A stretch of DNA of 64,000 nucleotides from Mycobacterium sp. 050128 (GCF_036409155.1 NZ_JAZGLW010000001.1:3162001-3226000), one strand, 5' to 3'. Positions 27,500 through 36,345 are shown, numbered from the stretch's first letter. The notes: generated from the letters alone by a model not told the origin. Numbers and translations: made by a program.

Positions 27500-29224
27500 C
27501 CGCTCGCGGCCGACCTCCGGCTGCGGGGGTTGGCCCTTTTGCAGCGTCTCCACCAACTCGCGGTAGGGCCCCACGAGGTAGACGGTGTCGCCGCCGCGCA
27601 GCCGCGCGTCGCGCCGCGGGTGCAGCTGGACCGGGGCGTCGTCTCGGGTAATCGCGATGACGCGGGTCTGCGTGGACAGTTCGAACATCCGCAGCCCGTC
27701 GAGCTCGCTGCCCGCGGCCACGTGCATACCGCCGACCATGAAGTAGCGCTGGCCGACCGAAAACGTCCCCAGCACCTGCAGGCCCATCGCGGCGCCGACG
27801 AACCACGGCGCGGCCAGCGCGACGGTCGAACGAACGGTGTCAAAACCGAACCGCTCGGCCACCGCGCTGCCCAGTACATGGTCAAAGATCCGCAGCACGA
27901 TCGGAACGTCGGGCCGGATGACCTTCGGCATCACCCGCGGACCCAACATCTCGCGCAGCACGATCCCGGTCTCGATGTTGGTCATGTCGTCGGGGGTCAG
28001 CACCGCGATCGCGCGCGCGGTGTCGACGCGGGCCGCTTCCAGCGTCTGGCGCAGCGTCGCGTCCCCGAAGATCACCGGCACCTTGAGTTCGGCGGCGGTT
28101 GACAGGTAACGGTTGTTCTCGTCGATCTCGATCACCGCGACCTCGTACCCGGCGGCGGTCAGGTCGGCGACGACGCGGCTGCCGAACGAGCCCATCCCGA
28201 CGACGACGATGTGGTTGCGCAGATGACGCGCCCGCCGGCGGCCGGCCGTATGGGCGAAGCGCTGTGAGATCAGCAGGTCGGCGATGAACGCGACGAGGAC
28301 CGCGGTGGTCATCAAGCCGCCGAACATCAAACCAATGCTGAACAGTCGCAGCCAGGTGGGTTGCGAGAGGAAGCTGAAGTCGCCGTAGCCGACCGTCGCG
28401 ATCGTCTCGGTGCTGAAGTACAGCGCGTCGACCCAGGTCATCTTCGCCTGGGGTTGGTAGCAATAGCGCAACAACACCGTCGAGCCGATCAGCACGGTCA
28501 GCACCGCGGCCACCGCCCGCATGAACATCGGGTTGACGTCGTTGCGCAGCCCGCGCGCGATGTCCATGGCCAGACGCACGCGGCGCCGACGGATGCGTGT
28601 CGTGTTCGGCCGCGGGGCCTTGATGCCGCGGACGGCCAGTTCCTCGACGGTGCCGATCATCGCGGTCCAGTCGCCGGCGCGCACCTTCAGGTCGCGGCCC
28701 GGACAGGTCTCCAGCAAGCCTGGCGCGGGCGAGTTCTCGCCGTGAATCACCGCGACCGGGGCCAGGTCGGCGTAGATCTCGCGCAGCGTCGCGTCGTAGG
28801 GGGCCTGCGCGCCCGCGACGAGGAACTTGATGCCGGCCGCCTCGAACGGGTGCGCGGTGTGCGCCAGAGCTGCCTCGACGACCGACGGCGCCGCCAACTC
28901 GGCCACATCGAGGATCGCTCCCGGACCGTTGTCGCCGGCGACCGCTTCGCGCAGTACGTCGTTGGCCAACCGGGCGACCACGCGCACATTCGGGTTGGCT
29001 TTCCTTGCCAATAACGCGATTTCGAGATTTATCGCGTCGTCATCTCCGGCGCAGACCACGGCGGCTGCCCGCACGATCCCGGCCTCGACGAGGTCGTCCT
29101 TGGTGTCGGCGACGGTGTCATCGATGAGCTTGACGACGGTGGCGCCGGCGCTCTCCAGCTCCTCGGCGATCGTCGTCGCCAGCGCGTCGTCACCGCCGAC
29201 GATGATGTGGCCGTGCATGTTCAC
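27488..29224 (-). CDS. Two-TM potassium-channel protein with RCK/TrkA-N domains on both sides
   Basis: A 578-residue protein. Residues 5-200 form an N-terminal Rossmann/RCK-like module (HIIVGGDDALATTIAEEL), then a basic linker, two membrane helices around a pore with the K+ selectivity filter TVGYGD (277-282), then a second RCK domain with VVGMGSFGSR (GxGxxG at 343-348) and a TrkA-C-like end. The first module lacks a canonical GxGxxG. It should be a ligand-gated K+ channel in the membrane. Start GTG 29224 or ATG 29218. Not part of the M. tuberculosis Rv1287-Rv1292 gene order. Confidence 0.8.
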   Translation of the reverse strand: MNMHGHIIVGGDDALATTIAEELESAGATVVKLIDDTVADTKDDLVEAGIVRAAAVVCAGDDDAINLEIALLARKANPNVRVVARLANDVLREAVAGDNGPGAILDVAELAAPSVVEAALAHTAHPFEAAGIKFLVAGAQAPYDATLREIYADLAPVAVIHGENSPAPGLLETCPGRDLKVRAGDWTAMIGTVEELAVRGIKAPRPNTTRIRRRRVRLAMDIARGLRNDVNPMFMRAVAAVLTVLIGSTVLLRYCYQPQAKMTWVDALYFSTETIATVGYGDFSFLSQPTWLRLFSIGLMFGGLMTTAVLVAFIADLLISQRFAHTAGRRRARHLRNHIVVVGMGSFGSRVVADLTAAGYEVAVIEIDENNRYLSTAAELKVPVIFGDATLRQTLEAARVDTARAIAVLTPDDMTNIETGIVLREMLGPRVMPKVIRPDVPIVLRIFDHVLGSAVAERFGFDTVRSTVALAAPWFVGAAMGLQVLGTFSVGQRYFMVGGMHVAAGSELDGLRMFELSTQTRVIAITRDDAPVQLHPRRDARLRGGDTVYLVGPYRELVETLQKGQPPQPEVGRERLPA

Positions 29225-29354
29225 CCCGCCTCCCGGAACGTCGCGTTGCTATGACTATCGGCTACTGTGCCGATTTCTGCCAGCAGAACACCCGCCACGG
29301 TGACGGCCGGCCCGGCGCTGGGTGCGTATTTTCTTGGGCTGTAATGGGTTTGCG

Positions 29355-29726
29355 CTAAAGGACACGAACGTCGGAAGGCCCCCAGAACGCGCGCATCGAC
29401 GTGATCTTCGCGTCGTCGTCGAACGTCATCAGCGAGATGGGCGAGATTCGGGTGCGGGTGTCGCCGGCGTCGAGCGTCAGGTGCCAGTAGAACGCCGCTT
29501 CGTTGCCGCCGACGCGTATTTCGGCGAGTTCGGTGTCTTTCTTGGCATCTTGGAACGCCGTGTAGAACTCGCGTACCGCGTCCTGGCCGCGCCGGACTTC
29601 CGATCCGGCGGGATCCTCGATGGTGGCGTCGGCGGAGTAGAGGTTCACAATCTCGTCGGTGGCGCCGCCGGCGACGTGTGCGAGGTAGCTGTTGACGGTC
29701 TCGGTGATGGCTTCTCGGGAAGGCAT
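29355..29726 (-). CDS. SnoaL/NTF2-like (ketosteroid isomerase fold) protein
   Basis: A 123-residue protein from ATG 29726. The NTF2-like pattern is visible: an N-terminal helix (SREAITETVNSYLAHVA), LYSADATIEDPAGSE, GQDAVREFYTAF, then long strands NEAAFYWHLTLDAGDTRTRI. The Asp in IEDP and the Tyr/Trp positions line a cone-shaped pocket in this family, often isomerases or hydratases of steroids or similar compounds. Function not predictable. It is divergent from the NUDIX gene. Confidence 0.75.
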   Translation of the reverse strand: MPSREAITETVNSYLAHVAGGATDEIVNLYSADATIEDPAGSEVRRGQDAVREFYTAFQDAKKDTELAEIRVGGNEAAFYWHLTLDAGDTRTRISPISLMTFDDDAKITSMRAFWGPSDVRVL

Positions 29727-29784
29727 GGCTTCGGACGCTACCTGTTCGCCATGGCGGTCGCTTCGGGTTGGTGATACTTGCAAC

Positions 29785-30321
29785 GTGCCTTTCATCGAAC
29801 GCATCGCATCGCGCGAGATCTATCGGAATCCGTGGCTGGTCTTCCGCGAGGACGACATCCGCCGCCCCGATGGCAGCCCCGGCATCTACGCCGTGGTGGA
29901 CAAGCCGACGTATGCGCTGGTGATGCCCTATGACGGACACCGATTCCGGCTGGTCGAGCAGTTCCGCTATCCGGTGGGCGCGCGCCGCTGGGAGTTCCCG
30001 CAGGGCACGGCGCCCGATCTGGCCGACACCGAGCCCGCCGAGCTGGCCGCGCGCGAGCTGCGCGAGGAAACCGGGTTGAGCGCGACGTCGTTCGAGGCGC
30101 TCGGCCTGCTCGACGTCGCTCCCGGTATGACCAGTCAGCGCGGCTGGGTGTTCCTGGCCACGGGGATCTCCGAGGGGCAAGCAGCCCTCGAGCACGAGGA
30201 GCAGGACATGCGCAGCGCATGGTTCTCCCGCGCAGACGTCGAGGAGATGATCCGCTCGGGAGTGGTCGCCGACTCGCAGTCCGTGGCGGCCTACGGGCTG
30301 TTCCTGCTGCACGGGCGATGA
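29785..30321 (+). CDS. NUDIX hydrolase (ADP-sugar pyrophosphatase-like)
   Basis: A 178-residue protein; GTG 29785 is chosen because the conserved fold begins with PFIERIASREIYRNPWL. The Nudix box is ELAARELREETGL, preceded by EFPQGTAPD, which matches the ADP-ribose/ADP-sugar pyrophosphatase subgroup (NudF-like) with the usual strands YALVMPYDGHRFRLVEQFR. It cleaves a nucleoside diphosphate linked to another group; the true substrate is not evident. Confidence 0.8.
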   Translation: MPFIERIASREIYRNPWLVFREDDIRRPDGSPGIYAVVDKPTYALVMPYDGHRFRLVEQFRYPVGARRWEFPQGTAPDLADTEPAELAARELREETGLSATSFEALGLLDVAPGMTSQRGWVFLATGISEGQAALEHEEQDMRSAWFSRADVEEMIRSGVVADSQSVAAYGLFLLHGR

Positions 30322-30351
30322 GTTTCGGTGCCGGTAGCGGTCAACCCGTTT

Positions 30352-30882
30352 ATGACGATCAGAGCGCACAATCTCGACGGGTACGGAGCGCCGACGATTG
30401 AGTGGGCCCGGGTGCGGGCGGTGCTGGACGCCCAGCTGACGCAGGCCCCGGGTAGCGGCGGTCCGCAACGCCATACGGCGTGGCTCACCACCATCAATCC
30501 CGACGGCAGTCCGCACGTACGGCCGGTGGGGGTGATCACGCACGACGGCAGCTGGTATTTCACGTCCGGATCCGCGACCCGCAAGTCTCGTAACCTGGCC
30601 CGCGACCACAGATGTGTGGTCAGCGTCGCCACCGATCAGTTCGACCTCGTCCTCGAGGGCACTGCCGAAAAGATCACCGATGGTGACGAATTAGCCGCCG
30701 CTGCAGGGGCTTTCGTCCGTTCCGGATGGCCCGCCCAGGTCGACGGCGATGCGCTCACGGCCGAGTACAGTGCGCCGTCGGCGGGTCCGGCGCCCTGGCA
30801 TGTCTATCGCGCGCAGCCGTCGGCCGTGTTCGCGATGGGCACGTCGGAACCGTTCGGCGCCACGAAGTTTCGCCTGGACTGA
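30352..30882 (+). CDS. Pyridoxamine 5'-phosphate oxidase-fold protein (possible FMN/F420 binder)
   Basis: A 176-residue protein with the split-barrel pattern: HTAWLTTINPDGSPHVRPVG, DGSWYFTSGSATRKSRNLAR and VVSVATDQFDLVLEGTAEKI, ending in FGATKFRLD. These are the phosphate and flavin or F420 contacts of PNPOx-like proteins. It could be an FDOR-type reductase. Two starts are possible, GTG 30328 and ATG 30352; neither has a clear ribosome binding site. It follows the NUDIX gene closely. Confidence 0.72.
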   Translation: MTIRAHNLDGYGAPTIEWARVRAVLDAQLTQAPGSGGPQRHTAWLTTINPDGSPHVRPVGVITHDGSWYFTSGSATRKSRNLARDHRCVVSVATDQFDLVLEGTAEKITDGDELAAAAGAFVRSGWPAQVDGDALTAEYSAPSAGPAPWHVYRAQPSAVFAMGTSEPFGATKFRLD

Positions 30883-30940
30883 GGCATCACCGCCGGATCG
30901 TGTCCGTGCCGATACCGCGTCGCGTCGTCGAGTCCGCACC

Positions 30941-31450
30941 ATGGGCACGGTGTGTTCGCGTTACCTGGCCGTGGTGCTCGGCATCGTCGCGGTTCTTGGC
31001 GTTCCCGCGATCTCGGCGCACGCAGCGACACCGGTCTGGAATGGCAAGTACTCGTTGGTGAGGTACGCCGTGAACAAAACCGGCACCAGCGTGGCGGCCG
31101 GTCAAGCCGAATCGACCTTCAGCGCTGACTACGTCTTCGTCACGTCGTGCGCGTCCGGCAGGTGTGTCGCGACCGCGACGAACGGGCCTGTCCCGAAAAA
31201 CCCGACGTTGCCTCAGCCATCTCACTACATATGGGATGGCGCCCGCTGGGTGGAGCACTTCGATTTTCAGTGGGATTGCTATATGGGCGAAGGGGTTCCG
31301 AGGGTCTGGGCACCCGCGAAGTCGTGGGCGTTCTACACGCCGCAACCAGACGGGTCGCTGCGTGGCACCTGGCACACCGACATCTCCAGCGGCCCGTGTC
31401 GTGGAACGGTGGAGATGCCGGTGGCGGCGTTTTCAGCAGTCCCGCAATGA
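30941..31450 (+). CDS. Small secreted protein with four cysteines, mycobacterial family
   Basis: A 169-residue protein from ATG 30941, with a Sec signal peptide (hydrophobic AVVLGIVAVLGVPAI, cleavage near AHA-A). The mature part starts with WNGKYSLVRYA and has Cys in TSCASGRC, WDCYMG and GPCRG. A second gene at 32844-33278 has a similar signal peptide, a G-x-Y opening and the same four-cysteine order, so the two look like distant paralogues. The fold is probably a disulfide-linked beta barrel. Function unknown. Confidence 0.65.
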   Translation: MGTVCSRYLAVVLGIVAVLGVPAISAHAATPVWNGKYSLVRYAVNKTGTSVAAGQAESTFSADYVFVTSCASGRCVATATNGPVPKNPTLPQPSHYIWDGARWVEHFDFQWDCYMGEGVPRVWAPAKSWAFYTPQPDGSLRGTWHTDISSGPCRGTVEMPVAAFSAVPQ

Positions 31451-31469
31451 CCGAGGCCCGCTCACATTA

Positions 31470-31769
31470 TTACGGGCAGTAGTTGGATTCCGCGGCGCTC
31501 ACGACGCCGGTCGCGTCGCTGAGGCTGATCCCCGGGTTCTTGCTCTGCACCACTTGGGCCAGCTGATCTGGGGTCTCGCCGGCGGCGCGGTCGACGCAGA
31601 TCAAGTGCCCGAGCTGGATCAACCCGGTGGGGTCCCCGGTGAGGCCGATCTTCTTGATCTGTGCGAGGTAGGCGTCATCGTCGGCGACCGCAATTCCGGT
31701 GCCGACGGTCAACGCGGCGGCAGCAATTGCGGGGACCGTCAATAGGCACAGTTTGCGAGCAGAAATCAT
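31470..31769 (-). CDS. DUF732 secreted protein
   Basis: A 99-residue protein from ATG 31769, preceded by a good AAGGAG. It has a signal peptide (LCLLTVPAIAAAALTVGTGIAVA) and the DUF732 pattern: DDAYLAQIKKIGL, then LIQLGHLICVDRAAGETPDQLAQVV and a final NYCP with the second cysteine. DUF732 proteins are short, exported mycobacterial proteins with a disulfide-bridged helical bundle and no known function. A second DUF732 gene lies at 33448-33795. Confidence 0.8.
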   Translation of the reverse strand: MISARKLCLLTVPAIAAAALTVGTGIAVADDDAYLAQIKKIGLTGDPTGLIQLGHLICVDRAAGETPDQLAQVVQSKNPGISLSDATGVVSAAESNYCP

Positions 31770-31905
31770 GGTCGGCTCCTTGTTTGGGAGGGGCGGTGCA
31801 ACGGCATCATTATGCGGTTCTCGAGGCGGGTCTGCTCGGCGAATTGACGAAGCGGGCAAAGACTCGCGCCGTGCTGGTCGCTGCGCGGGCGCCAACCGGC
31901 TTCCC

Positions 31906-32133
31906 ATGTTCGTGACGGATACTTCGCTGGGCGCGGTGGCTGCGGGCCGTCCGGAACCGAAGCCGGCGCGGCGATTGGCGACGCGCGACGCTGGTTCTCA
32001 GCAAATGGCCAGGCTACGACATGAAATGCCGGAACTTTCCAATACTCGCGAAATAGTGACCGGCGGCAATCATGTCTTTTTCGGAGTTTCTCCGGAGCGT
32101 CGCTACCCGATGATGGTTAGGTCGGGACTGTGA
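31906..32133 (+). CDS. Possible small CDS upstream of the DUF1345 gene (75 aa)
   Basis: This is the only candidate in the 360-base gap between the DUF732 start and the DUF1345 start. An ATG at 31906 opens a 75-residue frame, rich in Arg, Pro and Glu, whose TGA overlaps the GTG of the DUF1345 gene (GTGA). That overlap is the only argument for coding. The sequence has no recognisable domain, signal or membrane segment, and no clear ribosome binding site. It may be chance. Confidence 0.25.
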   Translation: MFVTDTSLGAVAAGRPEPKPARRLATRDAGSQQMARLRHEMPELSNTREIVTGGNHVFFGVSPERRYPMMVRSGL

Positions 32134-32780
32134 CGTCCCTGGTGAAGTTGCTCCGCGACACCGTCGCGGTTCGGATGGCCGTTGTCGTGGTGCTCGGTGT
32201 TGTCGTCGCTTTCCTGGTGGGAGATGCCCTCGGGTCGCGGTATGCGTTGGTCGGCTGGATCACCGCCGCCGGAGTGTATGTGGTGTGGACGCAGCTCATC
32301 CTGCGCGGAATGGACGCTGACCAAACCCGCGTGTGGGCGACGCGAGAGGACCCGACCCGCTGGCTCGCCGACGCGATCATCCTGACCGCAAGCGTGGCAA
32401 GCCTGGGCGGCGTCGGGTATGTGGTGGCCGCCGGGTCGCGCTCCGGCGCCGAGGCCCTCCAAGCGGCCATCGTCGGCGTCTTGAGCGTGGCGGGGTCCTG
32501 GTTCGCGGTGCACACGCTGTTCACCGTGCACTACGCGCGGCTCTACTATTCCGGCGTTCCCGGCGGCATCGACTTCCATGATCCGGAGCCGCCGCGGTTT
32601 CAGGACTTCGCGTATGTCGCCTTCACCGTCGGCATGACGTACCAGGTGTCGGACACCGAGATCAACCTGGCGTCCATCCGGGCGACGGTATTGCGACAAG
32701 CCCTGGTGTCCTACCTGCTGGGCGCGGTGGTCCTGGCGGTCACGATCAATTTGATCGCGGGGCTGGGCTCCAAGGTGTGA
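32130..32780 (+). CDS. DUF1345 integral membrane protein
   Basis: A 216-residue protein from GTG 32130 with about five membrane helices ([53 protein letters not shown], and others). DUF1345 hallmarks are the [13 protein letters not shown] segment, [25 protein letters not shown] and a terminal helix. The family is widespread in actinobacteria and proteobacteria and unstudied. It is flanked by secreted-protein genes on both sides. Confidence 0.78.
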   Translation: MTSLVKLLRDTVAVRMAVVVVLGVVVAFLVGDALGSRYALVGWITAAGVYVVWTQLILRGMDADQTRVWATREDPTRWLADAIILTASVASLGGVGYVVAAGSRSGAEALQAAIVGVLSVAGSWFAVHTLFTVHYARLYYSGVPGGIDFHDPEPPRFQDFAYVAFTVGMTYQVSDTEINLASIRATVLRQALVSYLLGAVVLAVTINLIAGLGSKV

Positions 32781-32843
32781 TCGGCGTCCAACCGGCCGCC
32801 GCGCTGGCGACCAAAAGGCTTGCGGTGGAACGATTTTGAATCG

Positions 32844-33278
32844 CTAGCCGATTTTCGTCAGGGTAAAGGTGTCGTGCGGGTCGGTGAGGCCGCAGGGCGC
32901 GGTGCTGTCCATGAAGACGGCGAGGCCGGTGAGCGTCAACGGGTCCCATGATTGGTGCACGGTGACCGGATGCAAGCTGTTGTCGTTCGAACAGATGGCG
33001 GCCTCCGGGATGGTGCGCGTCACGCTGTACAGGCCGTCAATGAACGGGGCATTGAACCCGAAACCCGGCGCGGTCGTCACGTGAGCGACGCAGACCTGCT
33101 TGCACGTGGTGTTGATGGTCCACGTTCCGGTGTCGCCGTCCTCGTCGGCGTAGCGGTAGACACCGTTCAATTTCGTGTCGTCGGCCGCGGCCAATGGCTC
33201 GGCCGAGGCCGGGGGTGCCGGCAACGTAGCCGCGCCAGCAAATAATGCAGTTGCCGCGATGAATGTGTTGATCCTCAT
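32844..33278 (-). CDS. Small secreted protein with four cysteines (paralogue of the 30.9 kb gene)
   Basis: A 144-residue protein. ATG 33278 gives a tidy signal peptide (TFIAATALFAGAATLPAPPASA); ATG 33293 would add five residues. The mature part opens with LNGVYRYADEDGDTGTWTI and has Cys in TTCKQVC, EAAICSN and APCGL, the same order as the 30.9 kb protein. Similar exported proteins with an LxGxY start are frequent in mycobacteria. Function unknown. Confidence 0.65.
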   Translation of the reverse strand: MRINTFIAATALFAGAATLPAPPASAEPLAAADDTKLNGVYRYADEDGDTGTWTINTTCKQVCVAHVTTAPGFGFNAPFIDGLYSVTRTIPEAAICSNDNSLHPVTVHQSWDPLTLTGLAVFMDSTAPCGLTDPHDTFTLTKIG

Positions 33279-33447
33279 CTTTTCCGCCCTCATGTCGTGG
33301 ATTTACCGCCGCGCGGGCCACCTGACGAGAACGTATCTGCTAACTAATAGGGAGGATCCCTCTGCTCTGGAACGCATATCGAATTGAAAGACAAATTGGT
33401 CGGGTGTACCGAAAAGTCCTATGAAATCGACATGCGTGTCGCAGCAC

Positions 33448-33795
33448 TCAGCAGTGCGGCGCCCAACACCTCTGGTTAGGGCAATAGGTGGCGTGCGCGA
33501 TGCCGACCATCGATGCCACGTCACCGACCGCGATGCCTCTCGGGTCCAAGTTGGCGTGCACGTCCCGGGATATCTGGTCTGCAGTCCAGCCCCAACCGAG
33601 ATCGTCACAAATGAGCTGGGCCATCCCGATCAGGGAGGCCTCGTGTCCCGGCGGCCAGGACAGGCCGGCGGCGCGCAGTTGAGCAAGGTATCCGTCATTG
33701 ACGGGATCGGCAGTCGCCATCGGTGCGCTCGCAACCAGGGCGGCACCAACCATTGCGGGGGCGGTAATTCTGACCAGCCAGGAAGATATGGACAT
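33448..33795 (-). CDS. DUF732 secreted protein (second copy)
   Basis: A 115-residue protein from ATG 33795. The signal peptide (SSWLVRITAPAMVGAALVA, cleavage near ATA-D) leads to DPVNDGYLAQLRAAGL, LIGMAQLICDDLGWGWTADQI and the terminal HATYCPNQRCW, the DUF732 pattern with a few extra residues at the end. It is about 30-40% similar by eye to the 31.5 kb copy. The 170 bases between it and the neighbouring secreted-protein gene contain nothing I can identify. Confidence 0.78.
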   Translation of the reverse strand: MSISSWLVRITAPAMVGAALVASAPMATADPVNDGYLAQLRAAGLSWPPGHEASLIGMAQLICDDLGWGWTADQISRDVHANLDPRGIAVGDVASMVGIAHATYCPNQRCWAPHC

Positions 33796-33869
33796 GGAGT
33801 CATTGTGCGCCACATGTATGAAGAACAAAGAAAGTCGGGATAGCCGTTGAGCTCCGACAACCTTGGCCA

Positions 33870-34484
33870 TCATGGGTATCCGGCGAGACCGGCGGCGGCC
33901 CGGATCTGTCGACGAGCCGCGGCGCGATCAGTCTCGGGAAATATGTAGTGGCTCAACGCAGTCCGTGCGATGGCGCCGGCAAGGTCGCGGGGATCCACCG
34001 CCGCGGCCAGCGCCCCCTCGCGGGCACAGCGCTGCAAAACCCCTACCAGCCCTTCGGTGATCATGGGTAGTGCCGCGGCCATCTGGTCGTGCGCGAAGCC
34101 CGGCTCGAGGTCGAGCAGCCGCCCCGGGGGCTGAGCCTCGAGGAACCCCGCGACGACGTCGACCGCCGCCGCCAAGCGTGCGACACCGACGACTCCGGAC
34201 ATCGCGTCGTCCATCGCCGTGCTGAACCGACGGCGTTCGCGCTTTCCCATCGCGTCGATCAGGTCTTCTTTGGACACGAAGTAGCGGTAGATGGTGGGCC
34301 GCGACACTCCGGCCAGCGTTGCCACGTTCGACAGCGACAATTTGCGGGCGCCGGTCCGGAAGATCAGCCGCTCGGCCGCGTCCAGGATTCGGTCGGACAG
34401 ATCTCCGTGATCCGAACGGGGCCTGCGTGATTCGGCGGTCGACACCGTGGCGGTCCCTACAGTTTGCCGAGCTTGCGTAGCCAC
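33870..34484 (-). CDS. TetR-family transcriptional regulator
   Basis: A 204-residue regulator. The helix-turn-helix is typical of TetR: SDRILDAAERLIFRTGARKL, LSNVATLAGVSRPTIYRYFVSKEDLIDAM. The C-terminal ligand domain is not assignable. Starting at GTG 34484 it overlaps the upstream epimerase gene by 28 bases; a GTG at 34445 would remove the overlap. Being transcribed behind the epimerase and close to two short-chain dehydrogenases, it is the likely local regulator. Confidence 0.8.
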   Translation of the reverse strand: MATQARQTVGTATVSTAESRRPRSDHGDLSDRILDAAERLIFRTGARKLSLSNVATLAGVSRPTIYRYFVSKEDLIDAMGKRERRRFSTAMDDAMSGVVGVARLAAAVDVVAGFLEAQPPGRLLDLEPGFAHDQMAAALPMITEGLVGVLQRCAREGALAAAVDPRDLAGAIARTALSHYIFPETDRAAARRQIRAAAGLAGYP

Positions 34485-35446
34485 GAGATCAACAGCCGCA
34501 GCCCATCGTCAAAAGACATCGGCGCATACCCGAGTCGCCGGGCGGTCAGGTTGTTGTTGGTTCGGGGCTTGCGCTCGCTGCGCGCCGCGGCTTCTGCGAT
34601 GGCCATCAATGTGGGCCCGAATTCGGCGGTCAGCGCCTCGGGATCGGTGCGGTAGTCGAGATCCTCGACGCGGTGGTCGATTCCGGCGACCTCGCAGGCG
34701 CGGTTGATGCCGCCCGCGGTGCTGAAGGTGTCCTCGGGCCGGCCGACCAACAGGTAGCGCTCGCCGGCGACCCCGTCGTCCAGAGCTGCGATCGAGCCCT
34801 TCGCGACATCCGCTCCGGCTACCCAGGTCACCGGAAAGGCTAAGTAGCGCTTGATCTTTCCGCGCATACCCGCCAATAGCACCCGGTTGAAACTGGTGCG
34901 GTGCAATGCCCGTTCCACCACCAGGCCGGGCCCGAAGATGGCGCCCGGGTGACACGTCAGCACGTCATCGCCGGCAGCCGCGCGCCGGTGGGCCTCCTCG
35001 AAGGCGGCGAGTTTGGTGACGGTGTAGGGATCGTTGGGCGGGTTCTTGAGCACCGGCGCCTCTTCGAAGTCGACGCCCGTGCTCAGATCGAGGAAGGTGG
35101 CGGTGCTCAGGGCGACGACCCGGCGCATGCCGTGGGCCTTGCCCGCGTCCAGGACGTTCGTCGTGCCGACGACATTGACGGCCCTGAAATCGTCGAGGTC
35201 CTGACTCGCACCGCCCAGCAGTGCGGCACAGTGGATCGCCGCCTCGGCGCCCTTGGCGGCGCCCCGCACGTCGTCGGCGTCGCTGATGTCGCCCTTGACC
35301 AATTCGACGCCGATCTCGGCCAGCGCCGTGGCCGTGTCGGGATCGCGGACCAGGGCGCGGACGTGGTCGCCGCGCTCGATCAGCTGCTGGCAGACGTTGC
35401 CGCCGGTCTGACCGGTCGCGCCGGTGACGAAGATCGTGCTGGCCAT
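34457..35446 (-). CDS. NAD(P)-dependent epimerase/dehydratase (extended SDR family)
   Basis: A 329-residue extended short-chain dehydrogenase. The cofactor motif is IFVTGATGQTGGNV, with a conserved Asp in VKGDISDADDV; the catalytic YxxxK is YTVTK near residue 142, and CHPGAIFGPG follows as usual for the family. It may be a 3-beta-hydroxysteroid dehydrogenase or dihydroflavonol reductase relative. It is divergent from the SDR at 35533, and the 86-base gap between them carries an inverted repeat. Confidence 0.8.
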   Translation of the reverse strand: MASTIFVTGATGQTGGNVCQQLIERGDHVRALVRDPDTATALAEIGVELVKGDISDADDVRGAAKGAEAAIHCAALLGGASQDLDDFRAVNVVGTTNVLDAGKAHGMRRVVALSTATFLDLSTGVDFEEAPVLKNPPNDPYTVTKLAAFEEAHRRAAAGDDVLTCHPGAIFGPGLVVERALHRTSFNRVLLAGMRGKIKRYLAFPVTWVAGADVAKGSIAALDDGVAGERYLLVGRPEDTFSTAGGINRACEVAGIDHRVEDLDYRTDPEALTAEFGPTLMAIAEAAARSERKPRTNNNLTARRLGYAPMSFDDGLRLLISWLRKLGKL

Positions 35447-35472
35447 CGCGGCCTCCCTCGGACTGCGTTACA

Positions 35473-35524
35473 TATCGAACATATTTAGTGATAACTGTAA
35501 ACCGTGAAATGGGAATGTTCTATA
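35473..35524. promoter_or_regulatory. Inverted repeat in the divergent promoter, candidate TetR operator
   Basis: TATCGAACAT at 35473-35482 and ATGTTCTATA at 35515-35524 are reverse complements at nine of ten positions, with 42 bases between equivalent points (about four helical turns). Between them a quasi-palindrome AGTGATAACT is seen. The site lies in the gap between the divergent epimerase and SDR genes, so it is a reasonable operator for the TetR protein encoded at 33870-34484. Confidence 0.45.
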
Positions 35525-35532
35525 GTCAGCCC

Positions 35533-36345
35533 ATGGCACTCGATCCCTCCAGCGTGCTCCTGACCGATCGCGTCGCCGTCGTCACCGGTGGGGGCGCAGG
35601 CATCGGCCGCGGCATCGCGGCGGGGCTGAAGGCATTCGGCGCACGGGTGGCGATCTGGGAGCGCAACCCCGATAGCTGTGCGGCCGCCGCCGAGGAGATC
35701 GGTGCTCTCGGGATCCCCGTCGATGTACGGGACAGCGCCGCGGTGGACGCCGCGCTGCAGCAGACGTCGGGCGAGCTCGGCACGGTGACGATCCTGGTCA
35801 ACAACGCCGGCGGCGTTTTCTGGTCGGGGATCCTCGAGACCACCGAAAACGGGTGGGACGCCCTCTACAAGTCGAATCTGCGCCACGTGTACCTGTGCAC
35901 GCAACGAGTGGCCCGCATCCTCGTCGAGCAGAAACTGCCCGGCAGCATCATCAGCGTCACCTCGATCGAGGGGGTGCGGGCCGCCCCGGGCTACGCGACG
36001 TATGCGGCCGCCAAAGCGGGCGTCATCAACTACACCAAGACCGCCGCACTCGAACTCGCTCCGCACGGCATCCGAGTCAACGCGCTGGCCCCCGACATCA
36101 CCTGGACCGAAGGCCTCGAGCAGATAGCGCCGCCGGGATCCAGGCAGCGGATGGGCTTCACGGTTCCGATGGGGCGCGCGGGTCACGTGGACGAAATGGC
36201 CGGCGCGGCAGTATTTCTCGCGTCCGAGATGTCCAGCTACATCACCGGCCAGACGATCCACGTCGACGGCGGCACACATGCCGCCAGCGGCTGGTATCAC
36301 CACCCGGAGACCGGCGTGTACGCGCTCGGGCCGACAACTCAATAG
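35533..36345 (+). CDS. Short-chain dehydrogenase/reductase (SDR)
   Basis: A 270-residue classical SDR from ATG 35533 (an in-frame codon at 35488 is upstream of the operator-like repeat and less likely). Motifs: cofactor TGGGAGIGRG, NNAGG, the catalytic Ser in SVTSIEG and YAAAK. The ending DGGTHAASGWYHHPETG is longer than usual and resembles SDRs found in steroid or terpenoid degradation clusters. The exact substrate is unknown. It is divergent from the epimerase gene and converges on another SDR. Confidence 0.82.
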   Translation: MALDPSSVLLTDRVAVVTGGGAGIGRGIAAGLKAFGARVAIWERNPDSCAAAAEEIGALGIPVDVRDSAAVDAALQQTSGELGTVTILVNNAGGVFWSGILETTENGWDALYKSNLRHVYLCTQRVARILVEQKLPGSIISVTSIEGVRAAPGYATYAAAKAGVINYTKTAALELAPHGIRVNALAPDITWTEGLEQIAPPGSRQRMGFTVPMGRAGHVDEMAGAAVFLASEMSSYITGQTIHVDGGTHAASGWYHHPETGVYALGPTTQ

